From NCBI GenBank assembly GCA_964596105.1, contig CAZQRT010000027.1, positions 1-16,330 on the forward strand: a DNA stretch of 16,330 bases, in the 5' to 3' direction. Positions 1 to 7,903 of the stretch are shown one piece after another (the first letter of the stretch is position 1; the number at the start of each line of letters is the position of its first letter). The notes under the pieces are model-generated. The model had not been told where the DNA came from and ran no database searches. It saw only the letters and a program-made list of their open reading frames with translations. Source of the DNA: CAJUOR01 sp964596105. Lineage in GTDB: Bacteria > Bacillota_I > Bacilli_A > Erysipelotrichales > Coprobacillaceae. The translations under genes were made by a program, and so were the position numbers.

Positions 1-138
1 CACCTTCCAAAATCCACCCTGGTCATGCTGGTGTGCGCCCTGGCCGGAAAAGACCTCATCTTCAAAGCCTACGATCACGCCATCGCAGAGCGCTACCGCT
101 TCTTCTCCTTTGGCGACAGCATGCTGATACTGCCATGA
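1..138 (+). CDS. queA: QueA, S-adenosylmethionine:tRNA ribosyltransferase-isomerase, C-terminal end (partial)
   Basis: Only the last 45 codons are inside the window, in frame from base 1 to a TGA at 136-138. The visible peptide begins HLPKSTLVMLV and ends RYRFFSFGDSMLILP. This is the conserved QueA C-terminus, where the family has HLPKSTLLMLVSAFAG and RYRFFSFGDAMLI. QueA transfers and isomerises the ribosyl group of SAM onto preQ1 in the tRNA anticodon loop to give epoxyqueuosine, in the cytoplasm. The stop overlaps the start of the next gene (ATGA at 135-138). That gene encodes the enzyme for the following pathway step, which strongly supports the assignment. The start and catalytic core lie upstream of the window. 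Confidence 0.88.
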   Translation, partial: HLPKSTLVMLVCALAGKDLIFKAYDHAIAERYRFFSFGDSMLILP

Positions 139-758
139 AGCATCCCCAGAACACCTTCCAGGCCTCCCAGCTGGAACTTTATCAGCTTCATCAGTCTAAA
201 AGAAGACCAAATCTATTACTGCATGCCTGCTGCGCGCCATGCTTAAGCGGCGTCCTCGTCCAGCTTTATGACTTTTTTAAAATCACCGTCTTCTTCAGCA
301 ATGACAACATCATGCCCGAAGAAGAATATCAAAAACGCGCCGCCGAATTACAATCTTTTGTGCCCCGCTTTAATGAAGACTACAAAGCGGATGTCAATGC
401 CATCATCACAGACTATCATCCCGAAGACTTTTTAAATTTCGCGATCAATTACAAAGACGAAAAAGAAGGCGGACTGCGCTGCCGGCTCTGCTATGAGATG
501 CGCCTGAGAAAAACCTTTCAATACGCCGCTTTAAACCACTATGAATACTGCTCCACAACTCTCACCATCTCACGCCAGAAAAGCACGAAAACCATCAATG
601 ATACCGCAAAACTCGTGGCTTCTGATTATCCGGCAGTCAAGTTCTTTTATGCGGATTTCAAAAAAAACCGCGGCATGGAGCTTTCTCAGGACCTCTCAAA
701 AAAATATGACCTCTACCGCCAGGATTACTGCGGCTGCCTTTTCAGTAAAAAATCTTAG
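135..758 (+). CDS. queH: QueH, epoxyqueuosine reductase (DUF208 family)
   Basis: Reduces epoxyqueuosine in tRNA to queuosine, the last step of the pathway, as the non-cobalamin alternative to QueG. The protein is 207 aa, usual for the family. The N-terminal HACCAPC motif gives Cys32, Cys33 and Cys36. A central GGLRCRLCYEMRL segment gives Cys116 and Cys119, and a C-terminal YCGC gives Cys199 and Cys201. These are the cysteines the family uses for its iron-sulfur and metal sites. I chose the ATG at 135 because the alignable protein begins there and it overlaps the queA stop as ATGA. The frame stays open upstream to base 33, but that part is out-of-frame queA sequence. No strong ribosome site precedes it, so translational coupling to queA is likely. 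A terminator follows directly. Confidence 0.92.
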   Translation: MKHPQNTFQASQLELYQLHQSKRRPNLLLHACCAPCLSGVLVQLYDFFKITVFFSNDNIMPEEEYQKRAAELQSFVPRFNEDYKADVNAIITDYHPEDFLNFAINYKDEKEGGLRCRLCYEMRLRKTFQYAALNHYEYCSTTLTISRQKSTKTINDTAKLVASDYPAVKFFYADFKKNRGMELSQDLSKKYDLYRQDYCGCLFSKKS

Positions 759-781
759 GAAGCTAAAGCTTCCTTTTTTTT
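758..781 (+). terminator. Intrinsic terminator of queA-queH
   Basis: A perfect inverted repeat GGAAGCT / AGCTTCC (758-764 and 767-773) begins on the last base of the queH stop codon. It is followed by a run of eight T, ending the plus-strand operon. Confidence 0.85.
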
Positions 782-812
782 ATAAAAAAATAAAGGCAGG
801 GAAAACCCTGCC
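782..812 (-). terminator. Intrinsic terminator of the marR-ABC-ABC operon
   Basis: On the minus strand, GGCAGGG (806-812) pairs with CCCTGCC (795-801) around a TTTT loop. A T-rich tail (TTTATTTTTTT) follows at 784-794. It lies back to back with the queH terminator, separating two convergent operons. Confidence 0.88.
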
Positions 813-825
813 CATAAGAAAATCT

Positions 826-2715
826 TTAATCCAGCTCGAACTGACCGGTATACAGCTGATAGTAACGCCCCTTCTGCTCCAGTAATTCGTCATGACTGCC
901 GCGCTCGATAATCTCGCCCTTCTCCAGAACGAGAATGGCATCGGCGTTACGAACCGTGGAAAGTCGGTGCGCGATGACAAAGACCGTGCGCCCCTTCATC
1001 AGCGTATCCATGCCCTTGTCAATCAAAGCCTCGGTACGGGTATCGATCGAGCTCGTCGCCTCATCGAGAATCAGCACCGGCGGATTGGCTACCGCGGCGC
1101 GGGCGATCGCCAGTAACTGACGCTGGCCCTGCGACAGGTTGGAACCGTCATTTCTCAAGACCGTCTGATAACCCTCCGGCAAATGCCTGATAAAAGCATC
1201 GGCATTCGCCAGCTTCGCGGCCCTGATGACATCCTCATCCGTGGCATCCAGTTTGCCGTAACGGATATTATCCATGACCGTGCCGGTAAACAAATGCGTA
1301 TCCTGCAAGACCTCAGCCAGCGATCTTCTCAGATCGTCCTTTTTGATCAGCTTGATATCAATGCCGTCATAAGTGATCTGGCCCTTCTCAATATCATAGA
1401 AACGGTTGATCAGGTTGGTGATCGTCGTCTTGCCGGCACCCGTCGAGCCCACAAACGCGATCTTCTGACCCGGTTTCGCGAACAGATTGATATTCTTTAA
1501 AATCTTGTGACCCGGCTCATAACTGAAGTCCACGTCATAGAAACGGACATCACCCTTCATCGGCACCAGCTCAATGCTGCCGTCAGGTCTAGGATGCCGC
1601 CATGCCCAGTGGCCGGTATTGTAATCGCATTCCTCGAGCTCGCCCTTCTCATTGGTGAGCACGCTCGTGATCGTCACGATACCTTCATCCACTTCCGGTT
1701 TCGCGTCAATCACCGCGAAAATCCGCTCCGCTCCGGCTAAAGCGGAAATAATCGAGTTAAACTGCTGGGAAATCTGGTTGATCGGATTGGAGAACGTGCG
1801 CGTGTACTGCAAAAAGCTGGCCAAAGAACCGGTATCCATCGAACCGTTGATAACCATCATACCGCCCGCCGCGGCAATGACCGCGTAAGTCACATAAGAC
1901 AGGTTGTTCATGATCGGACCGAGGATGCTCGCGAACGTATTCGCGTTCGTCGATACCTTCTGCAGCGTGCCGTTCAGCTCATCGAAGCCGGCCATCGTCT
2001 GCGGCTCATGAGAGAACACCTTGATGACCTTCTGACCCTCAATCATCTCCTCGGCGAAACCGTTTAAATCACCGAGCGCCTTCTGCTGCTTTTTAAAGAA
2101 CTTCGCGCTCTGCGCCCCGATCAGCCTGACCAGGAAAATCATCAGAGCGATCATGAAGATGATAAACAGACTCAGCTTGACATTCAGGATCATCATCATC
2201 GTGAACGTGCCGATAATCGTCGTCAGCGAGGAAATCAGCTGCGTGAAGCTTTGTGACAGCGTCGCGCGAATCGTATCGACATCGTTAGTAAAACGGCTCA
2301 TCAGCTCGCCGTGCGTGTGCTGATCAAAATAAGAGATCGGCAGATCCTGCAGGCTGTTGAAAAGGTCGGCGCGGATTCTCATCAGCGTCTTATTGGAAAC
2401 AAGCATCATGATGCGCTGATAAATATAAGCGCATAACGCCCCGACGGCGTAAATACCGCCCATCAGCAAAAGCATGCTGATAAGACCGGATAATTGCGAA
2501 GTGGTCGGATTCTTGCCGATCCACGGCGCGATATGATCATTGATGATCGGGCGCAGCAGATAGTTGCCGTATACATTGGCCGCGCTGCTGATCAGGACAA
2601 AGAAGAAAACCATGATTAATTTCAGGCGATCCTCAGAAAGATAAGCAATCAAACGGCCCAGCGTCTTGACAGGATTCTCCGCTTTTTCCTGAGCCGGTTT
2701 GCCCCGCATCCTCAT
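826..2715 (-). CDS. ABC exporter half-transporter, catalytically canonical subunit (LmrD/TM288-like)
   Basis: A 629-aa fusion of a six-helix type IV exporter membrane domain (about 30-330) and a nucleotide-binding domain (about 385-629). Visible motifs are Walker A GSTGAGKT (423-430), Q-loop Gln471, signature LSQGQ (527-531), Walker B LILDE with catalytic Glu552, and switch His583. The signature is LSQGQ rather than LSGGQ, as in the TM288 side of heterodimeric exporters. An insert of about 40 residues (roughly 350-390, with CDYNTGHWAWRHPRPDG) separates the membrane and ATPase domains, as in Firmicutes LmrD relatives. The start ATG (2713-2715) overlaps the stop of the preceding ABC gene as ATGA and follows AGGAG at about 10 nt. 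It should pair with that neighbour. Substrate unknown; a drug, peptide or lipid exporter is likely. Confidence 0.92.
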   Translation of the reverse strand: MRMRGKPAQEKAENPVKTLGRLIAYLSEDRLKLIMVFFFVLISSAANVYGNYLLRPIINDHIAPWIGKNPTTSQLSGLISMLLLMGGIYAVGALCAYIYQRIMMLVSNKTLMRIRADLFNSLQDLPISYFDQHTHGELMSRFTNDVDTIRATLSQSFTQLISSLTTIIGTFTMMMILNVKLSLFIIFMIALMIFLVRLIGAQSAKFFKKQQKALGDLNGFAEEMIEGQKVIKVFSHEPQTMAGFDELNGTLQKVSTNANTFASILGPIMNNLSYVTYAVIAAAGGMMVINGSMDTGSLASFLQYTRTFSNPINQISQQFNSIISALAGAERIFAVIDAKPEVDEGIVTITSVLTNEKGELEECDYNTGHWAWRHPRPDGSIELVPMKGDVRFYDVDFSYEPGHKILKNINLFAKPGQKIAFVGSTGAGKTTITNLINRFYDIEKGQITYDGIDIKLIKKDDLRRSLAEVLQDTHLFTGTVMDNIRYGKLDATDEDVIRAAKLANADAFIRHLPEGYQTVLRNDGSNLSQGQRQLLAIARAAVANPPVLILDEATSSIDTRTEALIDKGMDTLMKGRTVFVIAHRLSTVRNADAILVLEKGEIIERGSHDELLEQKGRYYQLYTGQFELD

Positions 2716-4442
2716 TGCTGAATCACTCCTTTATTCTGTGAACGGTAAACGTCCTGATAGATTTCATTGGTCGCGAGCAGCTCCTCATGCGTGCCGATCG
2801 CGTTGATCTTGCCGTCATCCATGACGATGATGCGGTCCGCGGACTCCACCGAAGAAATCCGCTGCGCGATAATCAGGGTCGTCGTATCCTTTAAATTCGT
2901 CGCGAATGCCTCACGGATTTTGGCATCCGTCGCGGTATCCACGGCACTCGTCGAGTCATCGAGAATGATGATCTTCGGCTTCTTCAACAGTGCCCGGGCG
3001 ATCGTCAGACGCTGCTTCTGACCGCCGGAGACATTGACGCCGCCCTGCCCTAAATCCATCTGATACTGGCCGGGCAGATTGACGATAAACTCATCGGCGC
3101 AAGCCTGCCGGCACGCCTCCTCAATTTCCGCGAAGCTGGCATTCTCGTCGCCCCAGCGGAGATTCTCCTCGATCGTTCCGGAAAACAGGACATTTTTCTG
3201 CAGGACCATGGAAACCCCGTCACGCAGTGTCTTTAAACTGTAGTCACGGACATCATGGCCGCCCACGAGAAGCTCGCCCTCAGTGACGTCATAAAGCCGC
3301 GGGATCAGCTGCACCAGACTCGTCTTACTCGATCCGGTACCGCCGATGATACCGATCGTCTCGCCGGATTTGATGGTCAGATTGATGTCATCCAGGACCT
3401 TCTCCTCGCTGTCCTTCTTGTAGCCGAAAGCGACATGGCGGAATTCGATGGAACCGTCATTCAGCTCATAATCGGCATGCGGACCGTCGACAATATCCAC
3501 CGGCTCATCGAGCACCTCGATGACACGGACCACGCTGGCCCGGCTCATCAGGATATTGACAAAAATCATGGAAAGCATCATCAAAGAGGAAAGAATCTGC
3601 GTGATATAAGTGATAAAGCTCATCAGTTCGCCCGTCAGCATGCCCCCGCCGATAACGAGATTGCCGCCGAACCACAACACCGCGATGATGGTGATGTAGG
3701 TCGTCATCTGCATGATCGGCATATTGAAGATGATGATACGCTCCGCGGCGATGCTGGCTTTCATCAGACCCTCATTCGACTCCGCGAATTTTTCCTTTTC
3801 ATACTTGGAGCGGACAAACGCCTTGACGACACGGATCGAGATGAGGTTCTCCTGAATCGAATGGTTCATGTCATCGTACTTCTCAAGCATCTTCATAAAG
3901 CGCGGGAATGACAGCCGGACAATCATAAACAAAGCGAGCGCCAGCACCGGCACAACCGCGAAGAAGATCATGACCAGTTCGCCGTTGATCATGCTCGCCA
4001 TAAAGATCGCGAACAGCAGCATGACCGGCGCCCTTAAGGCCATCTTGTTAAGCATCAAAAACACGTTCTGGATATTGCTGATATCGGTCGTGGTACGCGT
4101 CACCAGAGAAGCGGTGGAAAAGTGATCGAGGTTGGCGAAAGAGAACTGCTGAATCTTTTCAAACACCGCCTTGCGCAGCTGGGCCCCGAAGCCCATGCCC
4201 GCCTTGGCCGACAAATACGAAGCCCCGGCCCCGAAGGCCAGACTGGCGAAAGCCGCCAGCACCATCCAGATTCCGACCATGATCACGTAATGCAAATCGC
4301 GGTTCGGAATTCCGATATCGACAATTTTCGACATTAAAAACGGCATGATTAACTCGAGAACGGCCTCCATAATCATGCACAGACAGCATAACAGCGAGTA
4401 CTTCTCATATCCTTTGAGATATTTCGCGAGTTTTTTTATCAT
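2712..4442 (-). CDS. ABC exporter half-transporter, degenerate-site subunit (LmrC/TM287-like)
   Basis: A 576-aa protein with a membrane domain (about 15-300) and a C-terminal ATPase domain. Walker A is GGTGSSKT (367-374) and the signature is canonical VSGGQ (471-475). Walker B is IILDD, so Asp496 replaces the catalytic Glu. The switch histidine is replaced by Gln527 (IIAQR). These two changes are the hallmark of the degenerate half of heterodimeric exporters such as TM287/288 and LmrCD. The downstream gene supplies the intact Glu and His, so the two proteins are complementary. The ATG (4440-4442) overlaps the marR stop (ATGA) and has a strong GGAGGAG ribosome site. Expression is probably controlled by the MarR regulator encoded first in the operon. 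Confidence 0.93.
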   Translation of the reverse strand: MIKKLAKYLKGYEKYSLLCCLCMIMEAVLELIMPFLMSKIVDIGIPNRDLHYVIMVGIWMVLAAFASLAFGAGASYLSAKAGMGFGAQLRKAVFEKIQQFSFANLDHFSTASLVTRTTTDISNIQNVFLMLNKMALRAPVMLLFAIFMASMINGELVMIFFAVVPVLALALFMIVRLSFPRFMKMLEKYDDMNHSIQENLISIRVVKAFVRSKYEKEKFAESNEGLMKASIAAERIIIFNMPIMQMTTYITIIAVLWFGGNLVIGGGMLTGELMSFITYITQILSSLMMLSMIFVNILMSRASVVRVIEVLDEPVDIVDGPHADYELNDGSIEFRHVAFGYKKDSEEKVLDDINLTIKSGETIGIIGGTGSSKTSLVQLIPRLYDVTEGELLVGGHDVRDYSLKTLRDGVSMVLQKNVLFSGTIEENLRWGDENASFAEIEEACRQACADEFIVNLPGQYQMDLGQGGVNVSGGQKQRLTIARALLKKPKIIILDDSTSAVDTATDAKIREAFATNLKDTTTLIIAQRISSVESADRIIVMDDGKINAIGTHEELLATNEIYQDVYRSQNKGVIQQ

Positions 4443-4879
4443 TGACTCTCCTCCTTCTCCATACCATGCAAAGCCGCGACCATCTGATCCAAAACCCTGT
4501 CAAAGACCAGCAGATCAGCCGGGCTGATGCTCCCGGTGATATCCGCGTCCAGCTTCTGCAGCCGCGCGAAGCAGATCTGATGCTGCTTCTTGCCCTTCTC
4601 CGTCAGTTCCAGACGGTGGCTGCGGCGGTCATTCTCATCCACTTCCATGCGCAAATAGCCGTGCTTGGCCAGGCGCTGCACGGTCTGCGTGATCGCCGGC
4701 GGGCTGAGATGCATGGCATCCGCGATCTCCTTCTGACTGGCCGTATTCAATTCGGAAAGGATGTCCAGCACAGGCAGCTGACGATAATACAAGTCCTCTT
4801 CTTTCACGATCTCATCGCACTTTTTGCGATGGAGATGATCGACAAAACGCAGCTTCATGAACAGCTTTCGATTATTCAA
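4439..4879 (-). CDS. MarR-family transcriptional regulator, TTG start
   Basis: A winged-helix MarR protein and first gene of the exporter operon, so a probable ligand-responsive repressor of its own operon. The helix-turn-helix (about 47-76, around QKEIADAMHLSPPAITQTVQ) is followed by the MarR wing DENDRRSHR (about 81-89) and a C-terminal dimerisation helix. I start it at TTG 4877-4879 (146 aa, the normal family length) because GGGAGGGAGGG stands seven bases upstream. The in-frame ATG at 4921 lies between the -35 and -10 boxes of the operon promoter and cannot be on the transcript. A later ATG (4856-4858) is possible but has no ribosome site. The stop overlaps the next gene as ATGA. Confidence 0.88.
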   Translation of the reverse strand: MNNRKLFMKLRFVDHLHRKKCDEIVKEEDLYYRQLPVLDILSELNTASQKEIADAMHLSPPAITQTVQRLAKHGYLRMEVDENDRRSHRLELTEKGKKQHQICFARLQKLDADITGSISPADLLVFDRVLDQMVAALHGMEKEESQ

Positions 4880-4908
4880 AGCCCTCCCTCCCTTGTAAAA
4901 CAAGCCAA

Positions 4909-4937
4909 AGTATACACTCATACTATCATCATGTCAA
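4909..4937 (-). promoter_or_regulatory. Sigma-A promoter of the marR-ABC-ABC operon
   Basis: Minus strand TTGACA (4932-4937), a 17-base spacer and TATACT (4909-4914), nearly perfect consensus. Transcription should begin near 4902, about 23 bases before the TTG start of marR. Confidence 0.85.
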
Positions 4938-4939
4938 CA

Positions 4940-4977
4940 GCTTAACTAATTAATTATTAATTATTTAATAATTAAGC
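4940..4977. promoter_or_regulatory. 38-bp AT-rich imperfect palindrome, candidate MarR operator
   Basis: Outer arms GCTTAA / TTAAGC (4940-4945 and 4972-4977) enclose an AT-only core apart from one C. By my count 15 of 19 position pairs are complementary. It sits two bases upstream of the -35 box of the marR promoter, a plausible place for a dimeric or double-dimeric MarR site. It lacks a T tract on either strand, so it is not a good terminator for the HD-domain gene that ends at 4987. Operator function is inferred from position and symmetry only. Confidence 0.5.
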
Positions 4978-4986
4978 ATTTAAATA

Positions 4987-5556
4987 TTACTCGCTGATTT
5001 CTTTGCCGACATGAGGAGCGATAAAATGTTCGCGGGCATAATCCCATAATTTTCGCGAACCGGAAGGCGTGACCTCATTGCGCTTTAGAATCTGCTCCAG
5101 GCTCACGCGGTGCTCCTTCCAGGCTTTGCCGCCTGTGGCATGATTCAACATGAGGGGCTGGATGTTGTCAAGGGCCTTGACAAAGCGCGCCTCCGGGCTG
5201 GACAGAGCCTCAAACTCGCGCCATAAAAGCTCCAGTTCTTTGCCTTTTTCCGTCATGGCAAACAGCCTATTCGCCGCGGCGTTTTCCCGCTCCGCTTTAC
5301 TTTCATGAGCCTTCTCATCATAAGCGTACGTGTCGCCGGCATCGATCTCCACGAGATCGTGCACCAGCGCCATCATCATCGCCTTACTCACATCGACCGG
5401 CTCATTGGCGTAATCCTTTAAAAGATAAACCATCACGGCGAGATGCCAGGCGTGCTCGGCGTCATTTTCCTTGCGCGAGCCGTCCGATATATAAGTCTGG
5501 CGTGTGATCTGTTTACTTTTGTCGATCTCTAAAATAAAGGCAAATAAGTCATCCAT
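4987..5556 (-). CDS. HD-domain hydrolase, YfbR/HDDC2-like (probable 5'-nucleotidase type)
   Basis: A 189-aa single-domain HD phosphohydrolase. Expected metal ligands are visible: His35 (in AEHAWHLA), the His66-Asp67 pair in ALVHDLVEIDAGD, and a distal Asp130 (VKALDNIQP). This spacing matches the HD_3 family containing E. coli YfbR, a deoxynucleoside 5'-monophosphatase, and human HDDC2. The exact substrate cannot be read from sequence. It starts at ATG 5554-5556 after AAGGAG. Only 39 bases, mostly the guaB terminator, separate it from guaB, and I see no separate promoter. It is therefore probably expressed by read-through from guaB, which fits a role in nucleotide pool control. Confidence 0.82.
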   Translation of the reverse strand: MDDLFAFILEIDKSKQITRQTYISDGSRKENDAEHAWHLAVMVYLLKDYANEPVDVSKAMMMALVHDLVEIDAGDTYAYDEKAHESKAERENAAANRLFAMTEKGKELELLWREFEALSSPEARFVKALDNIQPLMLNHATGGKAWKEHRVSLEQILKRNEVTPSGSRKLWDYAREHFIAPHVGKEISE

Positions 5557-5573
5557 ATTGTTGTCTCCTTGTT

Positions 5574-5597
5574 AAAAAACCGGGGAAATCCCCGGTT
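5574..5597 (-). terminator. Intrinsic terminator after guaB
   Basis: Minus strand AACCGGGG (5590-5597) pairs with CCCCGGTT (5578-5585) around ATTT, continuing into six T (5574-5579). The stem includes bases of the guaB TAA stop. The tail ends 17 bases before the start of the HD-domain gene, so termination must be partial if guaB transcription supplies that gene. Confidence 0.82.
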
Positions 5598-7107
5598 AAC
5601 GGTCTAAAGCGTCCACTTGATTGTCCCTGACGACGACGTCATGGGCGCCGCCCTCAACAATGGACGTACTCGATACTAAAGTCAGCCGCGCCTTCTGCTG
5701 AAACTCCGGAATGGACAGGGCGCCGCAGTTACACATCGTGGATTTGATCTTGCTTAAAGTCATCATGACATTATCGTGGAGAGGTCCGGCGTAAGGGACA
5801 TAAGAGTCCACGCCCTCCTCAAAGGAAAGCTTCTTGTCGCCGCCAAGATCATACCGCTGCCAGTTTCTGGCGCGGTTGGAACCTTCGCCCCAGTATTCTT
5901 TCATATAGGTGCCGTTGACCGTGACTCGCTTCGTCGGGGACTCGTCAAAGCGCGAGAAATAACGTCCCAGCATGACAAAATCCGCCCCCATCGCCAGAGC
6001 CAGCGTGATGTGGTAGTCATAGACGATGCCGCCGTCCGAGCAGATCGGGATATAAATTCCCGTTTCCCGGTAATACTCGTCGCGCGCCGCCGCCACTTCA
6101 ATGACCGCCGTGGCCTGACCGCGGCCGATGCCCTTGGTTTCCCTGGTGATGCAGATCGATCCGCCGCCGATGCCGATCTTGACAAAATCCGCCCCGGCCT
6201 TGGCTAAAAACAGAAAGCCGTCCCTGTCCACGACATTGCCGGCCCCGATCTTGACGCTATCGCCATAGTGTTCCCGGACCCAGGCGATCGTGTTAGCCTG
6301 CCAGGCGGTGAATCCTTCACTGGAGTCGATGCACAGCACATCCGCCCCGGCCTTTACCAGCGCCGGGATGCGCGTCTCATAATCGCGGGTGTTGATGCCG
6401 GCCCCGACCACGAAACGTTTTTCATCATCGAGCAGTTCATCCTTGTGATCCTTATGGGAATCATAGTCTTTTCTAAAGACGAGATACTTCAAACACTGCT
6501 TGTCATCCACGACCGGCAGGGTGTTCAGTTTATGCTCCCAGATAATATCATTGGCCTGGGAAAGCGTCACGCCCTCCCTGGCGTAAACAAGATCAGCAAA
6601 AGGGGTCATAAAGTCAGCCACCTTGGTATCCGGGCTCATGCGCGAAACGCGGTAGTCGCGGCTGGTTACCAGGCCTAACAGCCGGCTTTCCGGGGTGCCG
6701 TCTTCGGTCACCGCCATGGTGGAGTGGCCGGTTTTCTTCAACAGCGCCAGGACATCGGCTAACGTGGCGTCAGGGGTGATGTTCGAGTCGCTCTCGACAA
6801 AGCCCGCTTTGTAGTTTTTGACACGGGCGACCATCGCGGCCTCATCCGCGATCGACTGCGAGCCGTAAATAAACGAAACGCCGCCCTCCTGGGCCAGGGC
6901 GATGGCCATTTTATCATCGGATACCGCCTGCATGATCGCCGACACCATGGGAATATTCATGGTCAGAGCCGGCTTTTCCCCTTTCGCGAATTTCACCAGG
7001 GGCGTGCGCAAAGAGACATTGGCGGGAACGCACTTTTCGGAGGAATAGCCGGGAACGAGCAGGTATTCCCCGAAGGTGTGGGAAGGTTCTTTAAAGTAAA
7101 ATGCCAT
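5596..7107 (-). CDS. guaB: Inosine-5'-monophosphate dehydrogenase
   Basis: Oxidises IMP to XMP with NAD+, the committed step of GMP synthesis. The 503-aa protein has the (beta/alpha)8 catalytic barrel interrupted by a CBS-pair insert (about 105-215). Seen in the sequence are catalytic Cys319 in GGGSICITRE, the phosphate-binding SDGG (357-360) and the flap Arg418-Tyr419 (WQRYD). The CBS insert and flap distinguish it from GMP reductase. Two ATGs are close together. I chose 7105-7107 because AGGAG is eight bases upstream, whereas it is only two bases before the ATG at 7113. It has its own consensus promoter with a leader of about 20 bases, too short for a purine riboswitch. Confidence 0.94.
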   Translation of the reverse strand: MAFYFKEPSHTFGEYLLVPGYSSEKCVPANVSLRTPLVKFAKGEKPALTMNIPMVSAIMQAVSDDKMAIALAQEGGVSFIYGSQSIADEAAMVARVKNYKAGFVESDSNITPDATLADVLALLKKTGHSTMAVTEDGTPESRLLGLVTSRDYRVSRMSPDTKVADFMTPFADLVYAREGVTLSQANDIIWEHKLNTLPVVDDKQCLKYLVFRKDYDSHKDHKDELLDDEKRFVVGAGINTRDYETRIPALVKAGADVLCIDSSEGFTAWQANTIAWVREHYGDSVKIGAGNVVDRDGFLFLAKAGADFVKIGIGGGSICITRETKGIGRGQATAVIEVAAARDEYYRETGIYIPICSDGGIVYDYHITLALAMGADFVMLGRYFSRFDESPTKRVTVNGTYMKEYWGEGSNRARNWQRYDLGGDKKLSFEEGVDSYVPYAGPLHDNVMMTLSKIKSTMCNCGALSIPEFQQKARLTLVSSTSIVEGGAHDVVVRDNQVDALDR

Positions 7108-7135
7108 GATCATTTCTCCTTTGTTTTTTTATTGT

Positions 7136-7163
7136 ATTATAGACATTTTCCTGAAGTTGTCAA
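7136..7163 (-). promoter_or_regulatory. Sigma-A promoter of guaB
   Basis: Minus strand TTGACA (7158-7163), 16-base spacer, TATAAT (7136-7141). It starts within ten bases of the plsC terminator hairpin, so guaB is transcribed independently of the thyA operon. Confidence 0.85.
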
Positions 7164-7167
7164 TGTT

Positions 7168-7193
7168 TTTAAAAGCCGCCTAAGGGCGGCTTT
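7168..7193 (-). terminator. Terminator hairpin at the end of thyA-folA-plsC
   Basis: Minus strand AAAGCCGCC (7185-7193) pairs with GGCGGCTTT (7172-7180) around CTTA and overlaps the plsC stop codon. The stem is strong, but the T tract is only four bases before a run of A, so efficiency is uncertain. Confidence 0.65.
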
Positions 7194-7899
7194 CGACAAC
7201 TTCGGAAATCTTTTTTTCAATGCGGCTTTTGACCAGTTCGGTCAGTTCCACATTGTTGTACTGCTCATATTCCTCAGCGTAAATCGGTTCCAGATAATGC
7301 ACCTGGGGATGAACGGTCTTGATGCCTTTTTCATCAAAGACCTTGTAGCAGTCCACTAAAGCCACCGGCACAATCGGGGCTTTGACCCGGGTGGCGCATT
7401 TTAAGGCCCCGGGTTTAAACTCGCCTAAGTGATTGCCGTCTCGCGAGCGCGTGCCCTCCGGGAAAATCAGGCAGTTTTCATGGCGCGTCAGCCCCTCGCT
7501 CACCTGCTTGATGACCCGCGCCGACTGTCTCAAGTCATCGCGGTCCATGGGATAAGCCTTCAGCAAGGTGATCATATCCTTGACAAAGAATGTTTTGGTC
7601 AGCTCCACCTTGACGACGGCGGTATAAAAATGCGGGTGGGAGTTGCAGATCAAGACCGTGTCCACCAGTCCCTGATGATTAGAGACCATCAGGTAGCCGT
7701 CTTCGGCGGGGAGATTTTCCTGGCCGGTCACGGTTGGAGCGATGCTGCCGTGTTTGATGATCCAGGCGCAGAATTTCCGCGCGACACGGTAGCGGGTATC
7801 AAGATCCGCGTCAGGGTCGTCTTTGGTGCGCAAAAGCTGGTAATAAAGCGAAGGGAGACTGAAAATTCCCCTCACAATCAGCATGATGATTCTTGCCAT
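7180..7899 (-). CDS. plsC: 1-acyl-sn-glycerol-3-phosphate acyltransferase (PlsC/LPLAT family)
   Basis: Acylates lysophosphatidic acid to phosphatidic acid at the cytoplasmic membrane face. The 239-aa length is normal. Family motif I is seen as NHQGLVD (74-80), giving the catalytic His75 and Asp80 (HX4D). The substrate phosphate-binding motif FPEGTR is at 146-151. A hydrophobic N-terminus (about 1-20) may anchor it to the membrane. The ATG (7897-7899) lies four bases after the folA stop with GGAG eight bases upstream. It is therefore the third gene of the thyA operon, a linkage with no obvious shared pathway. Related lysophospholipid acyltransferases share these motifs, so the exact acceptor is inferred. 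Confidence 0.9.
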   Translation of the reverse strand: MARIIMLIVRGIFSLPSLYYQLLRTKDDPDADLDTRYRVARKFCAWIIKHGSIAPTVTGQENLPAEDGYLMVSNHQGLVDTVLICNSHPHFYTAVVKVELTKTFFVKDMITLLKAYPMDRDDLRQSARVIKQVSEGLTRHENCLIFPEGTRSRDGNHLGEFKPGALKCATRVKAPIVPVALVDCYKVFDEKGIKTVHPQVHYLEPIYAEEYEQYNNVELTELVKSRIEKKISEVVESRP

Positions 7900-7903
7900 C
7901 GTG

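Noticed and set aside
33..134. N-terminal extension of queH in the same frame
   Set aside because: The region is the queA 3' end in another frame. QueH homology begins at the ATG at 135, which overlaps the queA stop.
3255..3911. Long plus-strand open frames inside the ABC, guaB, plsC and NlpC/P60 genes
   Set aside because: They lie antisense to well-supported genes, are His/Asp/Arg-rich as expected from antisense codons, and show no family motifs.
2712..4442. ABC subunit with missing Glu and His as a decaying gene
   Set aside because: The replacements (Asp496, Gln527) are exactly those conserved in the degenerate half of heterodimeric exporters, and all other motifs are intact.
4940..4977. 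The AT-rich palindrome as a terminator for the HD-domain gene
   Set aside because: The stem is almost entirely A/T with several mismatches and no T tract follows on the minus strand. An operator role fits better.
7108..7130. Purine riboswitch before guaB
   Set aside because: The predicted leader is only about 20 bases, too short for an aptamer, and no candidate fold is seen.
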